From positions 3,596,001 through 3,660,000 of the forward strand of contig NZ_JACHMP010000001.1 of the NCBI RefSeq assembly GCF_014204985.1: a stretch of 64,000 nucleotides of DNA, given 5' to 3'. Shown here piece by piece: positions 1 to 8,360 of the stretch. How positions within the stretch are numbered: the stretch's first letter is position 1; every line of letters starts with the position of its first letter. The notes below the pieces were generated by a model. That model searched no databases. It worked only from the letters and a program-made list of their open reading frames with translations, and was not told where the DNA came from. The translations under genes and the position numbers were made by a program. The DNA comes from Streptosporangium becharense. GTDB taxonomy: Bacteria; Actinomycetota; Actinomycetes; Streptosporangiales; Streptosporangiaceae.

Positions 1-1166
1 GGCTGACCTACTCGGGCTTCCTGCGGGACGTCTGCGGCGCGCACCCCGACGTCCTGGCCTTCGTCAGAACCCTGCCCGTCGAGGAGTGGGGGTACGGCGC
101 GGACGCGCTGGGCGCCATCGACGCCTGGGGCGGCGTGGACGGCCGGCCGTACCCCGGCCTCCAGGGGCTCGGGCTCGACCGGGACAAGCCGTCCCGGTAC
201 AACTCCCCGACCGTGATCAGGAACTGGGGCGCCGACGAGCCGCGCGTCCACTGCTTCCCCGAGGGCAACCAGGCGATCGTGCGGATGATGCTCGGCCGGA
301 TGATCCCCGGATTCGCCACCGCCGTGGACGCGGAGAGGATCACCACCGCGGAGTTCGACTACGGCACGCTCGACCGGCCGGGCAACCGGGTGCGCGTCCG
401 GCTGTCCAGCCCGGTGGTCTCGGTCGCCAACGATGGTGCCCCCGAGGGTGCCCCCGGACGCGCCACCGGCGCCACGGTCGGTTACTTCGACGGCGACCGG
501 GTCAGGACCGTCCAGGCGGGCGGTGTCATCCTGGCCTGCTGGAACGCGATGATCCCGTACCTGGTCGACGACCTGCCGCCCGCCCAGGAGCGGGCGCTGC
601 ACCGGGCGGTCAAGGTGCCGGTCCTGCACGCGACGGTCCAGCTGCGCGACTGGCGGGCCTGGAAGGAGCTGGGGATACGGCGGACCCGGTTCACCGGTGC
701 CTACTGGTGCGTGGCCGAACTCGCCGATCCGATCGACATCGGCGGTTACCGGAGCCCCGGGCGGCCCGAGGAACCGATCACCGTGCACCTGACCGGTTCG
801 CCGGTCGCGCCGGGGATGTCCCCGGCGCACGGTTCGATCGCCGGGCGGTACGCGCTGCTCAAGACCCCGTACGCCCACCTGGAGTACGGCATCCGCGAGC
901 AGCTCGCCCGGCTGCTCGGGCCCGGCGGGTTCGATCCGGTCCGCGACATCGAGGCGATCACCGTCAACCGGTGGGGGCACGGTTACGCGCCAGAGTACGC
1001 CACCCCGTGGGACATCGACTTCTACCCCGACGGCCCGTTCCCGGCGAACGCGGCCCGGCGGCGGCACGGCCGGATCGCGATCGCCAACTCCGACTCCGTC
1101 CCGTCCCCCCGCGCCGACGCGGCGATCACCGCCGCCTACCGGGCGGTGGACGACCTTCAGACCTGA
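1..1166 (+). CDS. FAD-dependent amine-oxidase-like flavoprotein, C-terminal part (5' truncated by window)
   Basis: The reading frame is open from base 3 to the TGA at 1164-1166, so the start and the N-terminal dinucleotide-binding fold lie outside the window. An internal GTG at 135 is not a convincing start because the coding pattern continues upstream of it. The visible part has a beta-strand/loop pattern typical of flavin-containing amine oxidase or NAD(P)/FAD-binding oxidoreductases, including a stretch reading AGGVILACWNAMIPYL, and it ends with a segment (RIAIANSDS) like the last FAD-contacting strand. Substrate cannot be told. Its stop overlaps the last 10 bases of the convergent acyltransferase gene. 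The family call is inferred from general pattern only. Confidence 0.6.
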   Translation, partial: LTYSGFLRDVCGAHPDVLAFVRTLPVEEWGYGADALGAIDAWGGVDGRPYPGLQGLGLDRDKPSRYNSPTVIRNWGADEPRVHCFPEGNQAIVRMMLGRMIPGFATAVDAERITTAEFDYGTLDRPGNRVRVRLSSPVVSVANDGAPEGAPGRATGATVGYFDGDRVRTVQAGGVILACWNAMIPYLVDDLPPAQERALHRAVKVPVLHATVQLRDWRAWKELGIRRTRFTGAYWCVAELADPIDIGGYRSPGRPEEPITVHLTGSPVAPGMSPAHGSIAGRYALLKTPYAHLEYGIREQLARLLGPGGFDPVRDIEAITVNRWGHGYAPEYATPWDIDFYPDGPFPANAARRRHGRIAIANSDSVPSPRADAAITAAYRAVDDLQT

Positions 1167-2356
1167 CGCCCCCGGCCGGGTACGGCGCCGTCGCCCACAT
1201 CCGCCCGTCCGGCACGGGCCGGTGCGACGCCGTCGCCCGCGTGCGGCACCGGCCCGGTACGGCCGAGCGCGGCGCCGTCGCTCACGTCCACCGGTCCGCT
1301 ACGGGCCGGTGCGACGCCGCCACCGGATCGCACGGGCCGCCTGATCCTGGTGAATGCCCAGCTCATCTCGGGTTCGACCGCCCAGCGGGTGACCCGCCTG
1401 ACCGGCCCGGTGCACAGCAGGGCGGCGAGAACCACCCCGAAGAGCGCCACCGCGGCCACCCCCGGCACGGTCTCGGCCCAGTCGCCGTAGAAGCGTTCGG
1501 CGACCTTCACCATCAGGCCGTGGAGCAGGTAGGCGTACATGGTGGCGGCGCCGAGCCCGGAGTACCAGGTCCGCCGGGACGGGGTCACCGCCAGGAAGGC
1601 CGCGACCAGCAGCGCACCCGCGGCCAGCATGCCGAGGCGGATCAGGCTGCCGGTGAGGTCGTCCACCCCGATCACGTCGTTGGCGTGCCGCCAGCGGATC
1701 CACTCGGTCTTGACCTGAGTGTGCACGGCCAGGGCCACGACGGCCCCGGCGACCAGGGTGAACGCCCCGGCCGCGCGGACCCGCCGCCGCCGCAGCCAGG
1801 CGAAGTGCTCCGGCCGGAGCATGAGGCCGAGCACGTAGAACGGGAGCAGCCCGAGCGTGCGGTTCATCGACAGCTCGTCGGGCAGCCTGCTCATCCCCGA
1901 CAGCAGCGACAGGCCGACCGCGACCGCCAGCGGCCACCGGAGTTGCTGCCAGACCGGGGTGGACAGCCGCCACAGGAACAGCGACATCAGGAACCAGGTC
2001 AGGTAGTACGGATCGAGGAGGCTGATGTCGAGCTTGCCGTACAGGACGAGACGGGGCAGCGCGTAGAGCAGCTCGAAGATCACATACGGCACGGCGAGCG
2101 TGCTGATCAGCTTGCGCGCCTTGCCCGAGGAGAAGGTGAAGTTCCGCGACAGGTAACCGCTGAGCACGATGAACAGCGGCATGTGGAAGGTGTAGACGAA
2201 GAAGTAGGCCGCGTGCGCGACGGCCACGTCCCGCAGGTCCTCGACGAGGTGGCCGGAGACGACGAGGACCATCGCCAGGAACTTGGCGTTGTCGAAGAAG
2301 GGATCCCGGCCCCCGGCGGGCGTGGGGGCCACCCGCGGCGGGGTCGTGACGCTCAC
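1157..2356 (-). CDS. Acyltransferase-3-like integral membrane protein
   Basis: This 399-residue protein has about ten hydrophobic segments and the opening expected for the acyltransferase 3 / fucose-4-O-acetylase family: FFDNAKFLAMVLVVSGHLVED, with the family His in SGH, followed by FHMPLFIVLSGYL. Such enzymes move acyl groups onto sugars or cell-envelope lipids in the membrane. The last ~60 residues, from about GGGVAPARSGPVD, are not part of the fold. They consist of two copies of a 29-residue degenerate repeat rich in Gly, Ala, Pro and Arg. The 3' end overlaps the convergent flavoprotein gene by 10 bases. Substrate unknown. Confidence 0.8.
   Translation of the reverse strand: MSVTTPPRVAPTPAGGRDPFFDNAKFLAMVLVVSGHLVEDLRDVAVAHAAYFFVYTFHMPLFIVLSGYLSRNFTFSSGKARKLISTLAVPYVIFELLYALPRLVLYGKLDISLLDPYYLTWFLMSLFLWRLSTPVWQQLRWPLAVAVGLSLLSGMSRLPDELSMNRTLGLLPFYVLGLMLRPEHFAWLRRRRVRAAGAFTLVAGAVVALAVHTQVKTEWIRWRHANDVIGVDDLTGSLIRLGMLAAGALLVAAFLAVTPSRRTWYSGLGAATMYAYLLHGLMVKVAERFYGDWAETVPGVAAVALFGVVLAALLCTGPVRRVTRWAVEPEMSWAFTRIRRPVRSGGGVAPARSGPVDVSDGAALGRTGPVPHAGDGVAPARAGRADVGDGAVPGRGRQV
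1184..1324. repeat. Degenerate 87-bp tandem repeat at the acyltransferase 3' end
   Basis: A block starting at 1184 (GGCGCCGTCGCCCAC) recurs at 1271 (GGCGCCGTCGCTCAC) with most of the following ~54 bases conserved. The period is 87 bases, or 29 codons, so the repeat keeps the reading frame and extends the protein's C-terminus. Confidence 0.7.
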
Positions 2357-2469
2357 AGCCCCGGGACGTTAACCGGCCGTGTCCAACGCCCGGCGAACCG
2401 CCGATGACGCCCCGGGGAACTTCGTCCCCGCCGCCTCCACGGCACGCCCGCCGGACGGCGGGGCGGCGG

Positions 2470-3276
2470 TCAGGCCACGGCGGCCTCGCTGGCCTCCCAG
2501 AGGACGCGGGCGAGCTCGGGGTCGGACATCCCCTTCGGGACGGACGCGGGGGCGCTCCCGGCGAAGTAACGGCCCGGGTGCGCCGCGCCGTCCGGATGGG
2601 TGGCGAGGTGGACCAGGGTGCTCGCACCCTGCTCGACGGTCTGCCCCATGCCGGGGATGTTCTTCACCATCCACATCACGAACGTCGACGGGGCGAACTC
2701 GGTCTTGATCACGCCGGGGTGGAAGCAGGTGGCGGTCACGCCGGTGCCGGCCAGGCGCCGGGCCAGCTCCACGGTGAACAGCGCTCCCGCCTGCTTGGAG
2801 TCGCCGTACTGCAGCCAGCCGCTCCAGCGCCGCCGCTCGCGGTCGAGGTCGGACGGGTCGAGCCGCCCGGTCTTGCCCGCGCGGGAGGAAGTGGTGATCA
2901 CACGGCTCCCCACCCGGTCGAGCAGCAGGTTCGTCAGCAGGAAAGGCGCGAGGTGATTCACCTGGATCATGGTCTCGTGACCGTCGCGGGTGAGCTTCCG
3001 CTCGGTGGTCATGACACCCGCGTTGTTGACGAGGACGTCGATCCGCTCGTATCGGTCGCGCAGGTCAGCGGCGAGCCGGCGCACGTCGTCGAGAGAGGTG
3101 TAGTCGCAGGTGAACGTCGCCGGACGGGCTCCTGCGGCCCCCCGCACCCGCTCGGCCACCCGGTCCAGTTTCTCCGGGTTACGGCCGACCAGAACAACCT
3201 GCTGCCCGCGCCGGGCGAGCTCCACCGCGGCGGCCTCGCCGATTCCGGCACTGGCCCCGGTAATCACAGTAATCAT
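2470..3276 (-). CDS. Short-chain dehydrogenase/reductase (retinol-dehydrogenase-like)
   Basis: This is a cytoplasmic NAD(P)-dependent oxidoreductase with a Rossmann fold. The cofactor motif TGASAGIG sits at the N-terminus, NNAG follows (VLVNNAG), and the catalytic Tyr/Lys lie in YGDSK. About 268 residues is normal for the family. The start chosen is the ATG at 3274-3276, because GGAGG lies just upstream at about 3280-3285. A GTG at 3288 in the same frame would swallow that ribosome binding site. It is divergent from the conservon that begins at 3397. Substrate unknown. Confidence 0.87.
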   Translation of the reverse strand: MITVITGASAGIGEAAAVELARRGQQVVLVGRNPEKLDRVAERVRGAAGARPATFTCDYTSLDDVRRLAADLRDRYERIDVLVNNAGVMTTERKLTRDGHETMIQVNHLAPFLLTNLLLDRVGSRVITTSSRAGKTGRLDPSDLDRERRRWSGWLQYGDSKQAGALFTVELARRLAGTGVTATCFHPGVIKTEFAPSTFVMWMVKNIPGMGQTVEQGASTLVHLATHPDGAAHPGRYFAGSAPASVPKGMSDPELARVLWEASEAAVA

Positions 3277-3396
3277 CCCATCCTCCACTGCGCGGAAACC
3301 TTATTCGGTGCTAGTCTCCTGTGCGATCTTCCGGAGGCGTATACATCCCTAAAGCGGCACGAGCCTCCACACGCTCAGAGGTTGGGACGAGTGGAC

Positions 3397-6054
3397 ATGG
3401 GCTCTGCAAACCGCTCGATTCGGTTCAAGATCTTCTTGCTGCTGCTCCTACCCCTGCTGTCCCTGAGCGCGATGTGGGGCTTCGTCCTCAACCTGACCGT
3501 GGGCGACGGGGTCAGCCTGCTGCGGGCCGCCGACCTCTACCAGTCGGTGGGCCTCACCTCCACCGAGCTGGGCCTGCAGCTCCAGGCGGAGCGGACCCAG
3601 GCGTCGGTGGTCGTCAGCTCCCGGGAGTCCGTCAGCGGGGTCGGCGAGCAGCGTGCCCGGACCGACCGGGCCGCCGAGGCGTTCCGCAAGGCCTCGGCCG
3701 ACGGTGATTCCGGCAGTCCGGAACTGCGCGCGTCGCTGACCGGGCTGCTCCGCCAGCTCGACCGGCTCCCCGCCATCCGCGCGGGCGTCGACAGCAGCCG
3801 GCACTCGCGGCTGAGCGCGCTGGCCAGCTACAACCAGATCCTCGACTCGGTCTTCCTGATCTACGACCAGATGTCCGCGGTGCCCGACCTGGCGATCTTC
3901 CAGCAGGCCTCCGCCATGCAGTCGATGGGCAACGCCCGCGAGATGATCGCCCGGGAGAACGCCCTGGTCAGCGGGGCTTTGATCGATCATCAGCTGTCCC
4001 ACGACGAACGTCACGCCTTCGCCGACTACGTCGCCACGCGGCGTTTCCTGCACACGCGCGGACTGGCCGCGCTGGACGCCGAGCTGGGCAAGCCCTACCG
4101 CGACACCTTCTCCTCCACGGCCTTCGAGAAGTTCACCGAGCTGGAGAAGGCCATCATCGAATCCTCCGGCGACCGGTTGCCGCCGCAGGCCGCCTCGTGG
4201 AAGGCGACCGCCAACGGAGTCGCCACCTGGCTCGACCAGATCGGCCTGTCGTCCTCGAAGAAGCTGTCCGAGCGGGCCGGGGCCGTGGCCACCGACATCA
4301 TGATCCGCATCGCGATCGCCGGCGGCGTCGGCCTGGTCGCGGTGGTCGCCTCGATCATCTTCTCCGTCCGGTTCGGCCGCCGGCTGGCCGGGGAGCTCGC
4401 CGGTCTGCGTTCGGCGGCCCTGGACCTCGCGGACGTGCGGCTGCCGCGTGTCATGGAGCGGCTCCGGCGCGGCGAGGAGGTCGACGTGCAGGCCGAGGCG
4501 CCGCCGATCAAGGCGGGCGGTTCGGCCGAGGTGCACGACGTCGCCCACGCGTTCGGCTCGGTGCAGCGCACCGCCGTCGAGGCCGCGGTCGGCCAGGCCA
4601 ACCTTCGCCGCGGCGTCAGCCAGGTCTTCGTGAACCTGGCCCGGCGCAAGCAGAGCCTGCTCCACCGTCAGCTCACGCTGCTCGACAGCATGCAGCGCCG
4701 GTCCACCGACCCCGACGGCCTTGAGGACCTGTTCCGGCTGGACCACCTGACCACCCGCATGCGGCGGCACGCCGAGAGCCTGATCATCCTGTCCGGTGCG
4801 GCGCCGGGCCGGGCGTGGCGCAAGCCGGTGCCGGTGGTCGACGTCCTGCGGGCCGCGATCGCCGAGGTCGAGGACTACACCCGGGTCAACGTGCTGCCGC
4901 TGCCGGAGGTGTCGCTCGACGGCTCCGCGGTGGCCGACCTCACGCACCTGGTGGCCGAGCTCATCGAGAACGCCACGATCTTCTCGCCGCCGCAGACCAC
5001 GGTGACCGTGCGCGGTGACGTGGTGGCCAACGGCTTCGCCGTCGAGGTGGAGGACCGCGGCCTGGGGCTGAGCAGCATGGAGTACGCGGCGATCAACGAG
5101 AGGCTGGCCGACCCGCCGGAGTTCGACCTCGCCGACAGCGACCGCCTCGGCCTGTTCGTGGTGGGCCAGCTCGCCTCCCGGCACGGGGTCCAGGTCATGC
5201 TGCGCGCCTCGCCGTTCGGCGGGACCACGGCCATCGTGCTCATTCCGCGCGCGCTGATCGCCGAGTCCGACACGCCGCTCAGTCTCACCGCCGAGCGGAC
5301 GCCCTTCAGCTCCGCCGAGCGGACGCCCTTCAGCTCCGCCGACCGGGCGGGCGAGCCGGCCGGGAGCGTCCCGCGCTCCGCGTCCGACCCCGCACCGGCG
5401 GCGTCCCGGGCAGGCGCGGGCGAGGACCGGCCGTCCGGTGGCCTGCCCCGCAGGACGAGGTCGGTCCCGCCGTCCGCGGCGTCCGCCGGTCCGTCCCTCA
5501 GCGTGGTGACCGATCTGCCCGCCCGCGGTCCGGCGAACGGCCGCTCCGGGACGCGTTCCGGGGACCCGGGGAACGGCCGGTCGGCGGCGCGGTCCGACGA
5601 TCCGGCGAACGGCCGGCCCGGGACGCTTCCCGGTGACCCGGCGGGGCAGCCGGCCCGCCGCGAGTCGATCTGGGATGCGGGCTCACGGCCTCTGCAGCCC
5701 CAGGAGCCGCCGGAGGGGCCGGGGAAGGTCGGCGAGACATCCGGTGAGGACCCGGCCGGCCGCACCGCCACGACCGGGCACGGCGGCCCGACGCGCCACA
5801 CGGCCGTGGAGCCTCCCAAGGGGCCGGGCGGGCTGCCCAGGCGGATCCGGCAGGCGAACCTGGCACCCCAGCTCCGTCAGGAGCCGGAGGCGACGCCCGC
5901 CGACCGGGCACCCAAGACCGGGCCGTGCGAGGAACGCTCACCCGAGGAGGTCCGTGCCCTGTTCTCCGCCTTCCAGGCGGGTGCCCGGCGCGGGCGCGAG
6001 GAGCAGAGCACTGACTTCGCACACCACATGACAGGCGACAAGGGGGACGAATGA
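3397..6054 (+). CDS. cvnA: Conservon sensor histidine kinase CvnA (first operon)
   Basis: This is a nitrate/sulfite-sensor-like membrane kinase of 885 residues. A first membrane helix lies at about residues 8-30 (RFKIFLLLLLPLLSLS), a long extracytoplasmic NIT-type region to about 299, a second helix at about 300-322, then a HAMP-like linker. The kinase core has RRHAESLIILSG near residue 455, the N-box LIENATIFSPP near 521, and a G-box-like DRLGLFVVGQLASRHG near 582. The last ~260 residues are Pro/Gly/Arg-rich and apparently disordered. They contain in-frame duplications and end in the conserved SPEEVRALFSAFQAG tail seen again in the second conservon. ATG 3397 was chosen; GTG 3391 is an alternative. 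The stop overlaps cvnB (ATGA). Conservon kinases work with the following three proteins as a membrane-associated signalling complex. Confidence 0.9.
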   Translation: MGSANRSIRFKIFLLLLLPLLSLSAMWGFVLNLTVGDGVSLLRAADLYQSVGLTSTELGLQLQAERTQASVVVSSRESVSGVGEQRARTDRAAEAFRKASADGDSGSPELRASLTGLLRQLDRLPAIRAGVDSSRHSRLSALASYNQILDSVFLIYDQMSAVPDLAIFQQASAMQSMGNAREMIARENALVSGALIDHQLSHDERHAFADYVATRRFLHTRGLAALDAELGKPYRDTFSSTAFEKFTELEKAIIESSGDRLPPQAASWKATANGVATWLDQIGLSSSKKLSERAGAVATDIMIRIAIAGGVGLVAVVASIIFSVRFGRRLAGELAGLRSAALDLADVRLPRVMERLRRGEEVDVQAEAPPIKAGGSAEVHDVAHAFGSVQRTAVEAAVGQANLRRGVSQVFVNLARRKQSLLHRQLTLLDSMQRRSTDPDGLEDLFRLDHLTTRMRRHAESLIILSGAAPGRAWRKPVPVVDVLRAAIAEVEDYTRVNVLPLPEVSLDGSAVADLTHLVAELIENATIFSPPQTTVTVRGDVVANGFAVEVEDRGLGLSSMEYAAINERLADPPEFDLADSDRLGLFVVGQLASRHGVQVMLRASPFGGTTAIVLIPRALIAESDTPLSLTAERTPFSSAERTPFSSADRAGEPAGSVPRSASDPAPAASRAGAGEDRPSGGLPRRTRSVPPSAASAGPSLSVVTDLPARGPANGRSGTRSGDPGNGRSAARSDDPANGRPGTLPGDPAGQPARRESIWDAGSRPLQPQEPPEGPGKVGETSGEDPAGRTATTGHGGPTRHTAVEPPKGPGGLPRRIRQANLAPQLRQEPEATPADRAPKTGPCEERSPEEVRALFSAFQAGARRGREEQSTDFAHHMTGDKGDE
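5290..5337. repeat. 24-bp perfect tandem duplication inside cvnA
   Basis: The 24 bases at 5290-5313 are repeated exactly at 5314-5337, giving AERTPFSS twice in the disordered C-terminal tail. A looser repeat of a GNGRS/GDP-type unit follows at about 5525-5640. Confidence 0.85.
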
Positions 6055-6458
6055 CCGGAAAATTGAGCAGCACCGGCGAGCTGAACTGGCTCCTCGACGA
6101 CCTGACCACCAGGGTGGGCGCGGTACGACAGGCGGTGATCCTCTCGACCGACGGGCTCGCCGTCGGCTTCTCGAAGGGGCTCAGCCGCGAGGACGCCGAG
6201 CATCTGTCCGCGGTCGCCTCCGGGTTCCAGAGCCTGGCGCGCGGCGCGGGACGCCATTTCGGCGGTGGCGAGGTGCGCCAGACCATCGTGGAGATGGAGT
6301 CGGCGTTCCTGTTCGTCACCGCCGCCGGGCAGGGCACCTGCCTCGCCGTGCTGAGCAGCTCCGACGCCGACGTCGGCCACATCGCCTACGAGATGGCGAT
6401 GCTCGTCAAGCGGGTCGGCCAGCACATCTCCACCAACCCCCGTCAGGGGCTCTCGTGA
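6051..6458 (+). CDS. cvnB: Roadblock/LC7 protein CvnB (first operon)
   Basis: This 135-residue Roadblock/LC7-domain protein starts with the diagnostic ELNWLLDDL segment and continues with VILSTDGLAVGFSKGLSREDAEHL split over the first two strands and helix. Roadblock proteins dimerise and act as GTPase partners or regulators. In conservons this is the B component that bridges kinase and GTPase. The ATG overlaps the cvnA stop by four bases, which implies translational coupling. Confidence 0.93.
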   Translation: MTGKLSSTGELNWLLDDLTTRVGAVRQAVILSTDGLAVGFSKGLSREDAEHLSAVASGFQSLARGAGRHFGGGEVRQTIVEMESAFLFVTAAGQGTCLAVLSSSDADVGHIAYEMAMLVKRVGQHISTNPRQGLS

Positions 6459-6525
6459 GCGAACGAGGCGACCACGTCTCCCCGTGGGGGCCGTTCGATC
6501 CCTTGGCTCATCGCCGGAGGTCCGG

Positions 6526-6873
6526 ATGACACAGTGGATGGACGAGGAGGCCGGGCCGATCGTACGGCCCTACGCGCTCATCGGGGGCCGCACGCGTTCC
6601 TCCGGTGACACACTGGACCTGGTCGCGATGGTCACCGCGACCGGTACCGCCCCGGCCGGGGGGTTCGTGCCCGGCCCCGAGCAGGAACGCATCCTCGCCC
6701 TCGTCACCACCGCCACCTCGGTCGCCGACATCGCCTCGGACCTCGATCTGCCGCTCGGGGTGGTCCGTGTCCTGCTCGGCGACCTCAAGGACCACAAGCT
6801 CATCTCGATCGGGCGCGCCTCCGCGAGCGAGCGCATTCTCAAGGAAGTGATCAATGGACTTCGGGCCCTCTGA
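6526..6873 (+). CDS. cvnC: DUF742 protein CvnC (first operon)
   Basis: This DUF742 protein of 115 residues opens with GPIVRPYALIGGRTR, the hallmark of the family. Its second half looks like a winged helix (VADIASDLDLPLGVVRVLLGDL). ATG 6526 follows CCGGAGG at 6514-6520. The frame is open further upstream to 6484 but without a ribosome binding site. The 3' end overlaps cvnD by 20 bases. DUF742 proteins are the C component of conservons. Confidence 0.92.
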   Translation: MTQWMDEEAGPIVRPYALIGGRTRSSGDTLDLVAMVTATGTAPAGGFVPGPEQERILALVTTATSVADIASDLDLPLGVVRVLLGDLKDHKLISIGRASASERILKEVINGLRAL

Positions 6874-7429
6874 CGAACCCGTCGCCCTCAAGATTCTCAT
6901 CGCGGGCGGTTTCGGGGTGGGCAAGACCACGCTCGTCGGCGCCATCAGTGAGATCCGGCCGCTCCGCACCGAGGAGGTGCTCTCCGACCGCGGCATCGGC
7001 ATCGACGACGTCGACGGCGTCGAGGGGAAGACCACCACCACGGTCGCGATGGACTTCGGACGCATCACGATCAGGGACGGCCTGGTCGTCTACCTGTTCG
7101 GCACCCCCGGCCAGGAGCGTTTCTGGTTCATGTGGGATGAGCTGTCCTACGGCGCGCTGGGTGCGGTGGTCCTCGCCGACACCCGCCGACTGACCGACTG
7201 CTTCCCCTCGATCGACTACTTCGAGCAGCGCGGCACGCCGTTCATCGTGGCCGTCAACTGCTTCGACGGCGCCGACCGGCACGACGCCGAGGAGGTCAGG
7301 GTGGCCTTGGATCTCGACCCGGACGTGCCGGTGCTGCTGTGCGACGTGCGTCGCCGGGCTTCGGCGAAGACCGTGCTGGTGACGTTGGTGGAGCACTCGC
7401 TGAAGGTGCTGACCGCGAACCAGAGCTGA
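6854..7429 (+). CDS. cvnD: Small Ras-like GTPase CvnD (first operon)
   Basis: This 191-residue cytoplasmic GTPase has a P-loop GGFGVGKTT at residues 18-26, a switch/G3 region FGTPGQERF, and VNCFDG in the place of NKxD. The Asn and Asp are kept and the Lys is replaced, as is usual in this subfamily. It is the last gene of the operon; the stop at 7429 lies 10 bases before a 54-bp palindrome. It is the only GTPase gene in the two-conservon region, so it may serve both kinases (inference). Confidence 0.93.
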   Translation: MDFGPSDEPVALKILIAGGFGVGKTTLVGAISEIRPLRTEEVLSDRGIGIDDVDGVEGKTTTTVAMDFGRITIRDGLVVYLFGTPGQERFWFMWDELSYGALGAVVLADTRRLTDCFPSIDYFEQRGTPFIVAVNCFDGADRHDAEEVRVALDLDPDVPVLLCDVRRRASAKTVLVTLVEHSLKVLTANQS

Positions 7430-7438
7430 GCGGACCGG

Positions 7439-7492
7439 CGGATCTTCTCCGAGGGCCCGGCCTCATGAGGCCGGGCCCTCGGAGAAGATCCG
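7439..7492. terminator. 54-bp perfect palindrome between convergent conservons (bidirectional terminator)
   Basis: Bases 7439-7465 are exactly the reverse complement of 7466-7492; the centre reads GGCCTCATGAGGCC. It lies 10 bases after the cvnD stop and 3 bases after the end of the opposing DUF742 gene, so it can form the same very stable hairpin in both transcripts. It lacks a U-tract, as is common for actinobacterial terminators. Confidence 0.85.
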
Positions 7493-7494
7493 GT

Positions 7495-7863
7495 TCACAG
7501 GGCACGCAGGCCGCTGATCAACTCCCTGAGCAGGTTCTCCGGCGGCGCCGACGCTGCGGGGATCGGCGACCGCACCAGAATCAGGCCGTGGTCCAGCAGA
7601 TCGCCCAGCAGCACCCTGATCACCCCGACCGGCAGGCCCGCGTCCGAGGCGATCTCCGCGATCGGGCGGGCCCGCCGGACCAGGTTGAGCAGCCGGCGGT
7701 GCTGGGAGCCCAGGTGCGTGCCCGCGGAGATCGGCGTCCCCGTGGCCACGGCCATGGCCAGCAGGTCGAACCTGGCGGACGCGGTCCTGGTGCGTCCGCC
7801 GGTGACGGCGTAGGGACGCACGACGGGCCCGGCGTCCTCGTCGACCCACTCGACATCGCTCAT
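7495..7863 (-). CDS. cvnC: DUF742 protein CvnC (second conservon)
   Basis: This 122-residue DUF742 protein carries the family signature AGPVVRPYAVTGGRTR and a C-terminal winged-helix-like part (IAEIASDAGLPVGVIRVLLGDLLDHGLI). It is a clear paralogue of the product of 6526-6873. Its start overlaps the end of the roadblock gene by four bases. It is the last gene of this operon: the expected cvnD GTPase is absent, because only the palindrome separates its stop from the opposite operon. Confidence 0.93.
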   Translation of the reverse strand: MSDVEWVDEDAGPVVRPYAVTGGRTRTASARFDLLAMAVATGTPISAGTHLGSQHRRLLNLVRRARPIAEIASDAGLPVGVIRVLLGDLLDHGLILVRSPIPAASAPPENLLRELISGLRAL

Positions 7864-8354
7864 TGGCCCGCCATCCGGGGATTGGTGGCCAGATGCTGGC
7901 CGACCCGGGTCACCAGCCGGGCCATCTCATAGGCGATCAGTCCCACGTCGGCGGCGCCGGTGGTCATGACCGCCAGGCAACTTCCCTGGCCCGCGGCGGT
8001 GACGAACAGGAACGCGGAGTCCATCTCCACCATCGTCTGGCGCACCGTCCCCCCGCCGAACTGCAGGCTGGTCCCCTTGGCGAGGCTCTGGAACCCGGAG
8101 GCCACCGCCGAGAGGTGGTCGGCGTCCTCCTTGCTCAGCCCTCGGGACGAGGCCATCATGAGCCCGTCGTTGGACAGGACCAGCGCGTGTGAGACGTCCG
8201 CCACACTCGTGACGAAGTCATCCAGAAGCCAATACAGCTCACCCGGCACGTGGTTAAACCCCTTCCCCTCTGATGATCTCGTTGGCGGCCGGTCCCCACC
8301 GGCCTGGTCGATCAGGTTGCGCGGTTCCCCCCGCGAAGCCGTTTCCCCGTCCAC
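7860..8354 (-). CDS. cvnB: Roadblock/LC7 protein CvnB (second conservon)
   Basis: This Roadblock/LC7-domain protein has the signature GELYWLLDDFV and LVLSNDGLMMASSRGLSKEDADHL. The frame opens at a GTG at 8352-8354, seven bases from the end of the kinase gene, giving 164 residues. The first 35 residues are not conserved with the first copy. A GTG at 8247-8249, preceded by GAGGGGAAGGGG, would give 129 residues, closer to the usual length, and may be the true start. It is paralogous to 6051-6458. Confidence 0.88.
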   Translation of the reverse strand: MDGETASRGEPRNLIDQAGGDRPPTRSSEGKGFNHVPGELYWLLDDFVTSVADVSHALVLSNDGLMMASSRGLSKEDADHLSAVASGFQSLAKGTSLQFGGGTVRQTMVEMDSAFLFVTAAGQGSCLAVMTTGAADVGLIAYEMARLVTRVGQHLATNPRMAGQ

Positions 8355-8360
8355 CGCTCA

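Noticed and set aside
86..2407. Very long plus-strand open frame opposite the acyltransferase, and similar long frames antisense to most genes
   Set aside because: High GC leaves few stops in antisense frames. The translations are Arg/Pro/Ala-rich with no fold, while the opposite strand encodes clear families.
7439..7492. Insertion sequence end or excision scar
   Set aside because: No target duplication or transposase remnant; position between two convergent operon ends fits a terminator.
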